Source of the DNA: an uncultured Crocinitomix sp.
GTDB taxonomy: Bacteria > Bacteroidota > Bacteroidia > Flavobacteriales_D > Crocinitomicaceae
Direction: 5' to 3'
Assembly: GCA_937136425.1 (NCBI GenBank)
Contig: CAKZON010000107.1
Span: 1 to 64,000, forward strand
Length of the DNA: 64,000 bases
Below the pieces are notes generated by a model. That model saw nothing but the letters and a program-made list of their open reading frames with translations, had not been told where the DNA came from and did no database searches. Every line of letters begins with the position of its first letter. Positions within the stretch are counted from its first letter, which is position 1. This document shows positions 50,301 to 59,290 of this stretch, in pieces. Made by a program: the position numbers and the translations under genes.

Positions 50301-53300
50301 TGGAAGTATAAGAATTATCCATGTTGTATTTGAAATAACTACTATCCGCTTCAACCGCAATTTTATCAACACTTGGTACCACAGCTGTAATTGACATATC
50401 GTACATATTGGCAATTTTAACACTTGATATTTCCAAGGCAACCTCCACTAGCGGACTACAAGGATCATCCATCAAAGGCTCAGAATATAGTCTCACTTGA
50501 AAAGCACTTGGTTTGGGTTCTACATAAAGAACCATATCAGAGATATTACATTCAAAACTTGCAAAATCATCAGGATAACCAACACATTCATACCCCGCAT
50601 AAACATCAAAAAGAAGTGTATCACAATTTGTTATTGTTCCTTGAACTGAAAGATTTTTTGTGCTACCATCATTAATAGTACCAACCAAAAACAAATCAGA
50701 GGTCATTGGTAATGTTTCTCCAGTTGCATCATTGGTAACTGAATTAATTGTTAAGTTTTCAGGAGCGTCAATATGTACCCAAGTGTAAGCAGCATCTGAA
50801 GAGGAAGTGTTTTGAACTTTCAAATCCCATTCCACCTCTCGCGTATTTGCATCCACCCAAGGGTTTGATGAGGTTAACTCTAAATTTGATGGAATGTACC
50901 TTACTTGATCATTTCCACCTCCAATATAACCTGTTTCACCTGACCCCAAGTTGGCAGATTTTTGATAATTAAAAAACCATTCAACAGGTTCGTAAACACC
51001 TTGAGGCACATCACAGTTTGGCGCTAGTTCTATTCGCAATAGTCCGTTAAAGCCATCATCTCCAAATGCAAAACCTCCGTCAGAGTAGTATTGTTCCAAA
51101 TTGTAATAAAGCGTGTCGCCAATAACTAAATCAGGCACAATTGATGTCAAAGTTTGAGTAGATGTAGAATTTGTTTTGCGTGTTCTAACCTGTCGAAAAA
51201 AGGTATTTACCAATGCATAATTATCTGGTATTACAACTTTCGCCTCTTTAATATATCCCCAATGACGATACTCATTTGGAAATAAATTGCCGCCAGCATA
51301 ATTACTACAACAATCGCCAATACTAAGCCCTATGCTTTGCGTAATGTTTTTAGAACAAGAACGAATCGTATTGTTAGTTCCGTTGTCATTTCGCCATGAA
51401 TACCCAATCAATGTTGTTCTAGCAAAATGCTGATCGCACTGTAATTTTTCATCTCCACCGGGATCAGCAACGCCACTTATATAAAAATCATTTTCCCAAA
51501 GCGTTTCTTTAATCAATCCAGCAATTGAGCTAACGACTTCATAATTACTTATAACCTTTAAAGAATCGCCATTACTATAGCTATATCCAACTAAATCAGG
51601 ATTTAAGTCTGACAGTGATAATATGGATAAATTAACCTCAAATTCCTGTTCGCTACCAGAAATTGTTGAAATAGCAGGTAAACCATCCACCACATAGGAT
51701 AGCTCTGTGCTAGCGTCATAAACCTCTACACGAACAGAAATTAAACTGAGATTTGCCCCATAATTATTTGTAGTGATTAACTTTCCGTAGCTCCAAGAAT
51801 CTCCATCACTAGAAATTTCACCAACAGCCCTAGTCTGAACAGTATCACCAACCATTGCACGATTTGATTTAACCAAAGCCATATTCAATTCACCAATGTC
51901 ATCAGGCAATCCATCCAAATCAGCATCTGGTAAACCAAAATTAATTCTGGCTGCATCATAACTTAAAAAGTGTAATCCTTCACAACTCAAAATTGGACAA
52001 TGCAAGTAAGTTGTTACCTCTTCATCACAAACTAACGGAACCAAACAACTGCCTTCACAGGTATTATCTGGATTATAAAACACGTCCATTTTAATGGTTT
52101 TCCATCCGGGTGAACCGCAACTACCTGAGAGCGTCAAAATAATTTCGCTTTTTGGAACTGTAAAAGGAATAGGAACAGGAAACTTTGCACTAACCAAATT
52201 CGTTGGTGCATCATATACAACAGATGTTGGCACCCACTCAACTCCATTACTTTGAAAAACAAGACTTTGAAATGTCAAGTTTTCATCCAAAGTAAACTCT
52301 ACCACATACTCTGAATTTTCATTTTCAGGCAAAGAATTAGAGAAAGAGGAAACGATAAAAGTATAATCCTCTTGTTCACCATCATAAATGTCTGTAGGTG
52401 TTTCAGTAAAAAAACTCATTAATTGAGAATTTACTCCTTGTCCTAACAGGCTTTTATTATATGTTGTTAATGCACAAACATCTGCATATTCAATCTCGGC
52501 CTTCCATCCCTTTACCTTTTGATCTTCGCAGACTTGAATGCAGCACGAATACATGTCCCATTTAACAAAAACGGTGTCGGCAGGTGAAATATCTGGTAAG
52601 TTTAAGAGGACACGCCCAATTGGTGCCCCCCCTAAACATTCATACGCACCGTCCCCCAACGTAGTATATGCTTCAAATGGTGTTAAAATTTCCCATGCTG
52701 CTCCAGCTCCAACTTTAACTCTAATAGACTCTTCATCAAAACGACTAAAAATACTGACATCATAATCAGACCCAAGTGATTTAAACAAATCGAGAACAAC
52801 ATCACTTGCATTGCCTGACCCCGTATTAACAATTTGCAATTCTTGCACACTTGCGGCACCTGAGCCAAAACAACTATTTAAATCCTCTACTGCAATCAAT
52901 TTAAGATTTGGACTTTGAAAATCTACCGAAACATGTGCGTAGTTATTAGCAGAGTAATTATAAGTTTCCTCACAACCCCAAAATGCCCGAATAGTTGATG
53001 AAGAAGTAATATCTGAACAGCTATAAACTGCAATAGTTTCTTCTATTATGATTGATTCATTATTGTCTAAATAATTATCCCCGTTTCCAATTGAATTAAA
53101 ATCTGAACCTGAAAGAATAATCGTATCTCCAACCACTGTACCAATATCAACAGAAACTAAAGAAGCGCCCATTGAAAAAACATCCGTTATATATACTAAA
53201 TCAGTTTTTCCAAAACCAGCATTTACAATTTTGAAACTACGCGTTGTCGTGTCTCCACTCAAAACTGTTTGAGAAGTAGGGCTTAAATCCAATACATTAA

Positions 53301-53760
53301 GTGAGGGGTACAAAATATTATAGCTTGAAGATAGATCAGACTCCATCCCATCATCATGAACAACAACAATATTATTTCTAAAAATGCCGCCACTTTCTTG
53401 GAAAGCGACGGCATCCATTTTTGCAAAGAATCTGATTTGAAATCTAACACTATCACCAATTGGAATATCAGATGATATAAATTGCAATTCAGAACTTAAA
53501 TCAACATCATAAGCAACTAAGCCATGATCTGTAACCTCAATTAAACTGCCATCCTCATAAATAATACCTGTTGGGAGTTGAATTTCGTAAGTAGGGTTAC
53601 TTAACACACTTCCAGTATTATTGATTATGCTCAGTTCAAAAGGCACACTTGATTGACAAACCTCAAGCTCTTCTGAAATAACATAGTTAAAATTAATATC
53701 CTGAGATTTAGCCTTTAAGGAAATAAAAATTAGGATAATAACATATATGATTCTTTTCAT
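47317..53760 (-). CDS. Very large mosaic secreted protein: FG-GAP-like array, UnbV/ASPIC, SdrD-like and type A sorting domains
   Basis: A 2147-residue exported protein. Signal peptide ends LKAKSQ at about 19. The first 1230 residues are DUF11/CARDB-like beta domains with many Cys. About 1245-1590 holds at least eight VCBS/FG-GAP-type repeats of about 43 residues with WGDYDNDGDLDLFVANN and LYxNxGDGTF, a beta-propeller with calcium-like DxDxDG loops. Then an ASPIC/UnbV domain (IREISAQNSALGGQNS), an SdrD-like domain (GFIFYDENGNDVQDEGE), a DUF7619-type domain (IDPNDKQVLVKNHLGS) and a type A sorting tail (NLFIYPNPTNVEAEI). A probable cell-surface adhesin or scaffold. Confidence 0.92.
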   Translation of the reverse strand: MKRIIYVIILIFISLKAKSQDINFNYVISEELEVCQSSVPFELSIINNTGSVLSNPTYEIQLPTGIIYEDGSLIEVTDHGLVAYDVDLSSELQFISSDIPIGDSVRFQIRFFAKMDAVAFQESGGIFRNNIVVVHDDGMESDLSSSYNILYPSLNVLDLSPTSQTVLSGDTTTRSFKIVNAGFGKTDLVYITDVFSMGASLVSVDIGTVVGDTIILSGSDFNSIGNGDNYLDNNESIIIEETIAVYSCSDITSSSTIRAFWGCEETYNYSANNYAHVSVDFQSPNLKLIAVEDLNSCFGSGAASVQELQIVNTGSGNASDVVLDLFKSLGSDYDVSIFSRFDEESIRVKVGAGAAWEILTPFEAYTTLGDGAYECLGGAPIGRVLLNLPDISPADTVFVKWDMYSCCIQVCEDQKVKGWKAEIEYADVCALTTYNKSLLGQGVNSQLMSFFTETPTDIYDGEQEDYTFIVSSFSNSLPENENSEYVVEFTLDENLTFQSLVFQSNGVEWVPTSVVYDAPTNLVSAKFPVPIPFTVPKSEIILTLSGSCGSPGWKTIKMDVFYNPDNTCEGSCLVPLVCDEEVTTYLHCPILSCEGLHFLSYDAARINFGLPDADLDGLPDDIGELNMALVKSNRAMVGDTVQTRAVGEISSDGDSWSYGKLITTNNYGANLSLISVRVEVYDASTELSYVVDGLPAISTISGSEQEFEVNLSILSLSDLNPDLVGYSYSNGDSLKVISNYEVVSSIAGLIKETLWENDFYISGVADPGGDEKLQCDQHFARTTLIGYSWRNDNGTNNTIRSCSKNITQSIGLSIGDCCSNYAGGNLFPNEYRHWGYIKEAKVVIPDNYALVNTFFRQVRTRKTNSTSTQTLTSIVPDLVIGDTLYYNLEQYYSDGGFAFGDDGFNGLLRIELAPNCDVPQGVYEPVEWFFNYQKSANLGSGETGYIGGGNDQVRYIPSNLELTSSNPWVDANTREVEWDLKVQNTSSSDAAYTWVHIDAPENLTINSVTNDATGETLPMTSDLFLVGTINDGSTKNLSVQGTITNCDTLLFDVYAGYECVGYPDDFASFECNISDMVLYVEPKPSAFQVRLYSEPLMDDPCSPLVEVALEISSVKIANMYDMSITAVVPSVDKIAVEADSSYFKYNMDNSYTSIPDPSLTDSIYFYDINIYDPSFSADGIPGVLDLSNNRYALKTTTLLGAEFLQGDYIQFQINGKNACATDLPTIFLDYDPNSLFIKDNTAGLHVYSGDNWSASWGDYDNDGFEDIFVPNKNAAEPSALYHNNGDGTLSRIYSGDIANDLGESVSSTWGDYDNDGDLDLFVANNTYSKNKLYQNQGDGTFISLTEDPVVDLGVYSHSSSWADYDNDGHLDLVVSDIHPTNFNFLFHNNGDGSFEEVASSVICQTASSAVGASWADYDNDGDQDLFIANTNGENNNLYRNDGGVFVAVETGDIVNDGGHSIGGTWGDYDNDLDLDLLVTNSRMVEPNFFYENNGDGTFTKITTGVIISNFGNSHGASWMDYDNDGDVDLLVANDQANKNFLFTNNGDGSFTKVTNAITEEESNSYGTAWADYDNDGDYDLHISNHSGTTNDFFINEKGACNNYIGILLEGCNSNRSGIGAKIKVKASILGVDTWQIREISAQNSALGGQNSLKAIFGLADAAIIDSLVVKWPSGLTQVLTDQLVNQSITINEDCGAKICGFIFYDENGNDVQDEGELGIPNKKLIITPGDIEVSTNHDGYYQLYVTDDIYNIQLAEDADWTQTYPMVESFYEVDVNSEITTEYCGNDFATIPTCMDPDLTLDVGATAFRRGLTNDLLVKIENEGAFSAESTIELELKFSDNTYLQGEDWYSVTELEGYRTYTYIIDSLDRLSDTLLRLVDSVDALAALDEAVTLNASINYLGTECSVENNEVNIYDVVVGSIDPNDKQVLVKNHLGSSHVQRGDTILYKIRFQNVGNYAARRVLITDTLSPYLDWSTIEILESGHSFSTSIVDGIITWVNNNIELPDSTSDPEGSCGSVSFSVRLREDCPSFSIVENKASIQFDYNEFIITNNTELLIVPIANFDNNLFIYPNPTNVEAEIRVLGELEYPLEIETIQVSDVNGRNILFEQVNEDHYQLRVNDFKSGIYTVSANTVDGERYHGRLIVP

Positions 53761-53927
53761 GGGAACAGTTTTTTCCTTTTAAAGAAAAATCTATTCCAAA
53801 AACCATAAACAACTAAAAAACAGTATCTTAAAATAAAAAAAGAAACTTATCTCATCCCAAATTGGGAAAAAACAGATTCAATTTGAATAGTTTTTAATGA
53901 GAAATGTAGAAAACCGACGAGTTTAAT

Positions 53928-54287
53928 CTAGAAATATAATATGCTTGTACATATCAACAAAATAACTCCATTCGAAAAAACATAAAACCCCACCACGGTG
54001 CGATCCCATAAATCTATTTCATGAAGATTTTTTTCTTGCTCAGCAACGCCAGAATAATGTAATAAGTCTTGCTTTGAATCCTCATTTAATTTTCTGAAGA
54101 CAGAAGGCAAAGCCATTACAGTTAATGCATGAATAACCAAAAACCATGGTAAATACATAAAAAACAGACCCGGAAATTTTAGGTAAGTAATTCCACAGAA
54201 CAGTGCACAGCATGTTTCCATAATGATCACTGTTCTCATTAGAATTTGACTATTTAAACCTTCAAATATCCCTGTATCGTTACTCAC
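53928..54287 (-). CDS. Three-TM membrane protein of unknown function
   Basis: A 119-residue membrane protein: TM helices at about 16-36 (RTVIIMETCCALFCGITYL), 40-58 (LFFMYLPWFLVIHALTVMA) and 96-118 (VVGFYVFSNGVILLICTSI). The loop near 62-92 is polar and charged (RKLNEDSKQDLLHYSG). It starts 9 nt after the enoyl-CoA hydratase stop, so it is probably cotranscribed. No family recognised, and no obvious link to the hydratase's pathway. Confidence 0.65.
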   Translation of the reverse strand: MSNDTGIFEGLNSQILMRTVIIMETCCALFCGITYLKFPGLFFMYLPWFLVIHALTVMALPSVFRKLNEDSKQDLLHYSGVAEQEKNLHEIDLWDRTVVGFYVFSNGVILLICTSILYF

Positions 54288-54296
54288 GGCGTTGCG

Positions 54297-55067
54297 CTAT
54301 TTCTTTTTAAAAGAGTTAATCGCATTGATTGTAAAATCAGACAAAACCAATTCTCCACTCATTGCTGCACGAACTTTTAAAAGGTTATCCCAAGTTTCAG
54401 TGCCTTCCCAGAAAATTTTCTTTAACATGCGCATAGAATCAGGGTTTGAATTCGCTAATTTATTGGCTAAAACATCCACGGCTTCATCCATTTCTTCAGC
54501 AGAAGCGTATACATCAGCATACAACCCTTTTTCGCGCGCCCATTCAGCACTTTGCCATTCAGTTGCATTAATAGTTAGCTGCGACATTGCAGACATACCT
54601 ATTTTACGCTCTACTGCAGGGCCAACTACAAAAGGACCTATTCCCACTGCTAATTCAGACAATTTAACTGCTGCGTGTTTTGTTGCTAAACAATAATCAA
54701 CTGCAGATGCAACGCCAACACCACCTCCAACTGCTTTACCTTGCACACGACCAATGATTAATTTTGGACATTTACGACAAGCATTTATTACACTTGCAAA
54801 ACCAGAAAAGAAAACCTTTCCTGTGTCCAAATCTTTAATTGAAATTAACTCATCAAAACTTGCACCAGCGCAAAAAGCTCTTTCTCCTGCTGATTTAAGA
54901 ATGATCACTTTCACATCTTTTTGTGCGCCAACATCTGTAATTGTTTTTGCTAAAAGATTTAATATTTTACCCGGCAATGAATTACTTAATGGATGCCCAA
55001 ATTCAATTGTTGCAATTCCATTTTCATTAACCTCTGATTTTACGTGTCCTTGATTTATTGCGCTCAT
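54297..55067 (-). CDS. Enoyl-CoA hydratase/isomerase family protein
   Basis: A 256-residue crotonase-fold enzyme. The oxyanion hole is formed around SAGERAFCAGASFDEL (near 60) and GKAVGGGVGVASAVDY (near 110). The acid/base region reads KLSELAVGIGPFVVGPAVER, keeping a Glu where catalytic crotonases have one. The C-terminal helices are normal. It lies 226 nt downstream of paaZ in the same orientation, and hydratases of this subgroup occur in paa clusters of Bacteroidota, so a role in phenylacetyl-CoA breakdown is plausible but unproven. Other paa genes (paaABCDE, paaK) are not in this window. Confidence 0.88.
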   Translation of the reverse strand: MSAINQGHVKSEVNENGIATIEFGHPLSNSLPGKILNLLAKTITDVGAQKDVKVIILKSAGERAFCAGASFDELISIKDLDTGKVFFSGFASVINACRKCPKLIIGRVQGKAVGGGVGVASAVDYCLATKHAAVKLSELAVGIGPFVVGPAVERKIGMSAMSQLTINATEWQSAEWAREKGLYADVYASAEEMDEAVDVLANKLANSNPDSMRMLKKIFWEGTETWDNLLKVRAAMSGELVLSDFTINAINSFKKK

Positions 55068-55293
55068 TTTATTTTAGATTATAGATGTAAGATTAAAGAT
55101 CGTTGCACTTAAAGAATGTGTTTTGATCTATTGTTCCTCCATCTTTGTTCTTTTGTCTTTTCTCTATTTACTTTTAACCTAATATCGACTTATCCTTTCT
55201 CAGAGTGAGATTGTTAGTGAAAAATCACTATGATTTAAGACAACACTGGCTACCTTATTGTTCACTTTCAATCTTTTGTCTTTCCTCTTTTGT

Positions 55294-57342
55294 CTAACTT
55301 TGATCTCTTTTCTTCACCATTGTTAGAATAGTAGCTACACCAACAGTTTCACCCGTTTCGTCATAAATATCAACTAAGAACCTTACAATTCCTTTTGCGA
55401 TATCCGCGTCATTGCGTTTTTCTTGGTCTGTTTTTTCCTTCACTGTAAAGCGAACTCCTATAGTTGTTCCAATATAAACTGGTTTTGTAAATCGACATTC
55501 ATCAATTCCGTAATTCAATAATACTGGTCCTTTTTTAGGCTCTACAAATAACCCAGCTGCTTTTGAAAGAATAAAATATCCGTGAGCAACACGTTGTTCG
55601 AAAATTGTTCCGTCTAACGAAGTTGCATCAACATGTGCATAAAAATTGTCTCCACTTACATTTGCAAAATTGCTAATATCTGCCTCTGTTACTGTATGTT
55701 TATGAGTAAACACAGTATCACCAATCTTCAAATCTTCAAAGTGTTGTCTAAACACGTGCGGATTTGCTTCTGGTTGATCTGCCCCAATTTGAAATTGCTT
55801 TGTTAATGCAGTAATAGTTTGTGGGTGTCCCTGAATTGCAGTACGTTGCATATAATGCAATACACCACGTTTACCGCCCATCTCTTCACCACCACCTGCT
55901 CTACCAGGTCCGCCGTGCGTTAACATTGGCATTGGAGAACCATGTCCCGTGCTTTCTTTAGCACACCTTTCATTCAACACCAAAATACGTCCGTGCATTG
56001 AAGCCGCGTTTAATACATAGTCTGTAGCAATTGAATCATCTGCCGTAACAATTGATGACACCAATGATCCTTTCCCTAGTTTTGCAATATTTACTGCATC
56101 CTCAATATCTTTATAAGGCATTAGCGTTGATACAGGGCCAAAACACTCAATATTGTGCGCTCCTTGTTTATTGTGCGGATCTTCATTTCTAAATACGATT
56201 GGAGAAAAGAAGGCTCCTGCCTCTTTATCTGCTCCAACAACATCAAAATTATCTAAATCACCAATTACAATATCTTGCTCTTCCATTAACAACTCAACAT
56301 TAGCACGAACACGATCAACCTGCAATTTAGTTGCTAAAGATCCCATTCTAACTGATTTGTCACTTGGATCTCCAATCGTGTTTTTAGCTAATCGAGCAGC
56401 TAATGCTCCCTGTACATCATCCATCAATTCTTCTGGAACGATAATACGACGTACAGCAGTACATTTTTGTCCTGCTTTTACAGTTATCTCTCTTTGAACT
56501 TCTTTAATAAAAATGTCAAATTCAGGAGTACCTGGCACAGCATCTTTTCCTAGGATTGCTGCATTCAAGGAATCACACTCCAAGTTGAATGAAACAGATT
56601 CTTTTTGAATGTTTGGCAATCCTGTCAATACTTTACCTGTTGCAGCTGAACCAGTAAAAGTTACGACATCCGAACTTCCAGCAAAATCAATCACACCGCG
56701 TCCTAAACCTACAACTAATTGCAATGCTCCCTCTGGTAAAATTCCAGAAGCAACAATGTCTCGCACCATTAACTCTGTTAAATAGCACGTATATTCTGAC
56801 GGTTTTACTATAGCAGGAACACCAGCCATAAAATTCACAGCTATTTTTTCTAACATTCCCCAAATAGGAAAGTTAAATGCATTAATATGAATCGCTACTC
56901 CTTCTTTTGGTACCATAATGTGGTGCCCAATAAAAGATCCTCCTTTTGATAATGGAACTGCGTCCCCATCTACGTAATAAGGTAAATCTGGAAATTGACG
57001 TCTTAATGAAGCATTCGCAAATAAGTTCCCTATTCCTCCTTCAATATCAATCCAAGAATCTACTCTTGTTGCACCTGTAGCAGCACTTAACTCATAATAT
57101 TTTCGCTTATTTTTAAGCAAATACATAGCCAAGGTTTTAAGCATAACTCCTCTTTCCTGAAAAGTCATTTTTCTTAATGCACGGCCACCTTTTTCTTTAG
57201 CATAGTGCATCATTTCTTCGTAGTTTAATCCTACCGAAGAACATTCACCTATTTGCTCACCCGTAATTGCATTGAATAATTCTGTCTCTACTCCTTGTCC
57301 GCTTACCCATTCTCCTAAGACGTAGTTTTGATATGATTTCAT
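55294..57342 (-). CDS. paaZ: Bifunctional oxepin-CoA hydrolase / aldehyde dehydrogenase PaaZ
   Basis: A 682-residue cytosolic bifunctional enzyme of phenylacetate degradation: the MaoC domain opens the oxepin-CoA ring and the dehydrogenase oxidises the aldehyde formed. The ALDH domain (about 1-520) has the catalytic Glu in NLECDSLN near 253 and catalytic Cys in AGQKCTAVRR near 294. The MaoC-type hotdog domain (about 535-675) has HTVTEADISNFANVSGD and GDTVFTHKH in its start, and RVAHGYFILSKAAG. Length and order match PaaZ. It is followed by an enoyl-CoA hydratase gene after a 226-nt gap. Confidence 0.95.
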   Translation of the reverse strand: MKSYQNYVLGEWVSGQGVETELFNAITGEQIGECSSVGLNYEEMMHYAKEKGGRALRKMTFQERGVMLKTLAMYLLKNKRKYYELSAATGATRVDSWIDIEGGIGNLFANASLRRQFPDLPYYVDGDAVPLSKGGSFIGHHIMVPKEGVAIHINAFNFPIWGMLEKIAVNFMAGVPAIVKPSEYTCYLTELMVRDIVASGILPEGALQLVVGLGRGVIDFAGSSDVVTFTGSAATGKVLTGLPNIQKESVSFNLECDSLNAAILGKDAVPGTPEFDIFIKEVQREITVKAGQKCTAVRRIIVPEELMDDVQGALAARLAKNTIGDPSDKSVRMGSLATKLQVDRVRANVELLMEEQDIVIGDLDNFDVVGADKEAGAFFSPIVFRNEDPHNKQGAHNIECFGPVSTLMPYKDIEDAVNIAKLGKGSLVSSIVTADDSIATDYVLNAASMHGRILVLNERCAKESTGHGSPMPMLTHGGPGRAGGGEEMGGKRGVLHYMQRTAIQGHPQTITALTKQFQIGADQPEANPHVFRQHFEDLKIGDTVFTHKHTVTEADISNFANVSGDNFYAHVDATSLDGTIFEQRVAHGYFILSKAAGLFVEPKKGPVLLNYGIDECRFTKPVYIGTTIGVRFTVKEKTDQEKRNDADIAKGIVRFLVDIYDETGETVGVATILTMVKKRDQS

Positions 57343-57470
57343 CTGGCTATAATTATTGTTTCATCAAGTCCATTTAATGGAATGACTCGTTTTTAGTCTT
57401 TTCTTTTATTTCCTTTAAAAGCAAGCCTTAAAGTTAGGGATTATATTTCATAAAAAAATGATGTCAAAAC

Positions 57471-57500
57471 AAAAAAGGCTCCTTTTCAGAAGCCTTTTAA
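57471..57500 (-). terminator. Intrinsic terminator of the secreted esterase gene
   Basis: On the minus strand AAAAGGCT, 10-nt loop, AGCCTTTT then T-rich: 8-bp perfect stem, about 28 nt after the esterase stop codon. Confidence 0.8.
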
Positions 57501-57526
57501 ATAGTTAAAGTTGGTTGCTATTTTTT

Positions 57527-59242
57527 TTAATTCTTAATTAATTTTTCAGTCACCAATTGGCCATTCATATTTTCAATGGTTATAAAATAAATTCCGTTCG
57601 ACCATGAACTTGCATCCACTTGAACAGCTCCCGAATTCAAGAAACTATCATTATAAACCATTCTTCCGTAAACATCTGTTATTATGATTTGAGACAATTC
57701 TTGCTCTGTTTGAATGGTAAATTGATTATTGAATGGGTTTGGATAAATATCAACCTCAACAAAATCATATTCATTAATACTTACTCCAAAAATATTTACA
57801 GTTGTTGTAAATGCTTCTGAACAACCCCAGTCATTTGTAACTGTTAAAGTAACCTCATAAGCTCCGTCTTCTGCATAAGTGTGTGACGGCGATAAATCTG
57901 TTGAGCTTTCACCATCACCAAAATCCCACTCATAACTTGTTCCACCTGTTGATTCATTTGTAAATTCGACATTATTAATAGCTGTGATATTCTCAGTAAA
58001 TGTTGCAATAATTTCATCTGCAACATTTACTTCATAAGTAATAGTATCACCTGCAGCTAAAATGCAATTAAACTCAACTACTGTTACGGTATAAGTTCCA
58101 GGATTATTAAACTCTAATTCTACCGTTGCCACATCTTCATCCGAAACAACGTCAATTAATTCAGTATCATAATCCCAGATATAAGTAGACTCAGCCGAAT
58201 CACTTACTTCTAACATTAATGATTCTCCAAAGCATAAATCTGTAACATCATCCGACATTTGAACCGTTGTAGGCTTTATTAAACGGAATAAAAAGTCCTC
58301 AATTCTTGGCAATAGCGTGTCACTCCAAAATGAATTGGGTGAATCATCAGTCCAATCCCCATTATCAGAACCATCTAACATATGTAAAGGGCCTGTAGAT
58401 GTATAAATTTCATAATCCATTCCTAAACTTGCTGCACGCTCTGATATTGGCTGACCACCATAAGAATCTGGCAGAGTAAACAAACCAAAAGGAGGTCCGT
58501 ACACAAAAGGCACTGTTTCATCATTTTCCCCATGCATAATCATCAGTGGGACATCACCGGACTCAATAATGGTAGTATCGCCAACTGCCCCCCAACAATC
58601 AATAACCGCTTTAACACTTGATGAATGTGGAAAGTCATTCCCTGCACAATCCAAACATTCCAAATCATTAACCAAACCTCCGCCATAAGTACTTTCAAGG
58701 CGTTCAGATTCTTTATCCATATACCCTACGTGCAGTGAAATAAAACCACCGGCAGACATTCCACCGAAAAAGATATTATTAGTATCAATATCATACAAGC
58801 TCGCATTTTCTTTGAAATAACGCACGGCTGCTTTACCATCCTGGACTCCTCGATAAACTGCTCTTTCTGCACTTTCTCCATCTAAAGGATCAAAGCCTTT
58901 TCTATAATCGATAGATGCAGTTACATAACCTTTTCTTGAAAAAGAATCACAAATGGCAACCATATTATCAACGTCTTTTGATCCAAGTAAAAAACCTCCT
59001 GCATGCGCAAAAATGATTAGTGGGCGTTTTGGGTTTAAATCTCCGTCTGGCACATAAACATCCAACTCTAAATCAATATCCCAATAAGGCCAAACCCATT
59101 GAGGAGCCTCACCATATTTTACATTTGTAATGCTTAAAACATCTGGAAAAATGCTTTCACGATATCGATTGGGGTCTAAATCTTGAGCAAAAATGTTGGA
59201 TGTAAGAATTAATCCAACTAGGAACACTACTAACTTTTTCAT
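57527..59242 (-). CDS. Secreted alpha/beta-hydrolase (esterase) with PKD domain and type A sorting domain
   Basis: A 571-residue exported enzyme. ATG at 59242 gives a clean signal peptide (MKKLVVFLVGLILTSNIFAQ); a longer frame exists but spoils it. The hydrolase domain is about 25-325: HAGGFLLGSK oxyanion segment, nucleophile elbow GGMSAGGFISL near 155, acid/His region MIMHGENDETVPFV and the His in STGPLHMLDGSD. A short beta domain follows, then PKD (YEWDFGDGESSTDL near 445). The type A sorting tail has VDIYPNPFNNQFTI and ends KLIKN. Probably acts on esters or glycans outside the cell; the substrate is unknown. Confidence 0.9.
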   Translation of the reverse strand: MKKLVVFLVGLILTSNIFAQDLDPNRYRESIFPDVLSITNVKYGEAPQWVWPYWDIDLELDVYVPDGDLNPKRPLIIFAHAGGFLLGSKDVDNMVAICDSFSRKGYVTASIDYRKGFDPLDGESAERAVYRGVQDGKAAVRYFKENASLYDIDTNNIFFGGMSAGGFISLHVGYMDKESERLESTYGGGLVNDLECLDCAGNDFPHSSSVKAVIDCWGAVGDTTIIESGDVPLMIMHGENDETVPFVYGPPFGLFTLPDSYGGQPISERAASLGMDYEIYTSTGPLHMLDGSDNGDWTDDSPNSFWSDTLLPRIEDFLFRLIKPTTVQMSDDVTDLCFGESLMLEVSDSAESTYIWDYDTELIDVVSDEDVATVELEFNNPGTYTVTVVEFNCILAAGDTITYEVNVADEIIATFTENITAINNVEFTNESTGGTSYEWDFGDGESSTDLSPSHTYAEDGAYEVTLTVTNDWGCSEAFTTTVNIFGVSINEYDFVEVDIYPNPFNNQFTIQTEQELSQIIITDVYGRMVYNDSFLNSGAVQVDASSWSNGIYFITIENMNGQLVTEKLIKN

Positions 59243-59290
59243 AGCGCTAAAGTTAGAATAAAAAATGTAATTTGCTATGCACACATAAAA

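Noticed and set aside
53855-53867. Small palindrome TCCCAA-A-TTGGGA upstream of the 2147-residue protein gene
   Set aside because: Six-bp arms only, no second copy seen and no T-run in the right place for a terminator; too weak to annotate.
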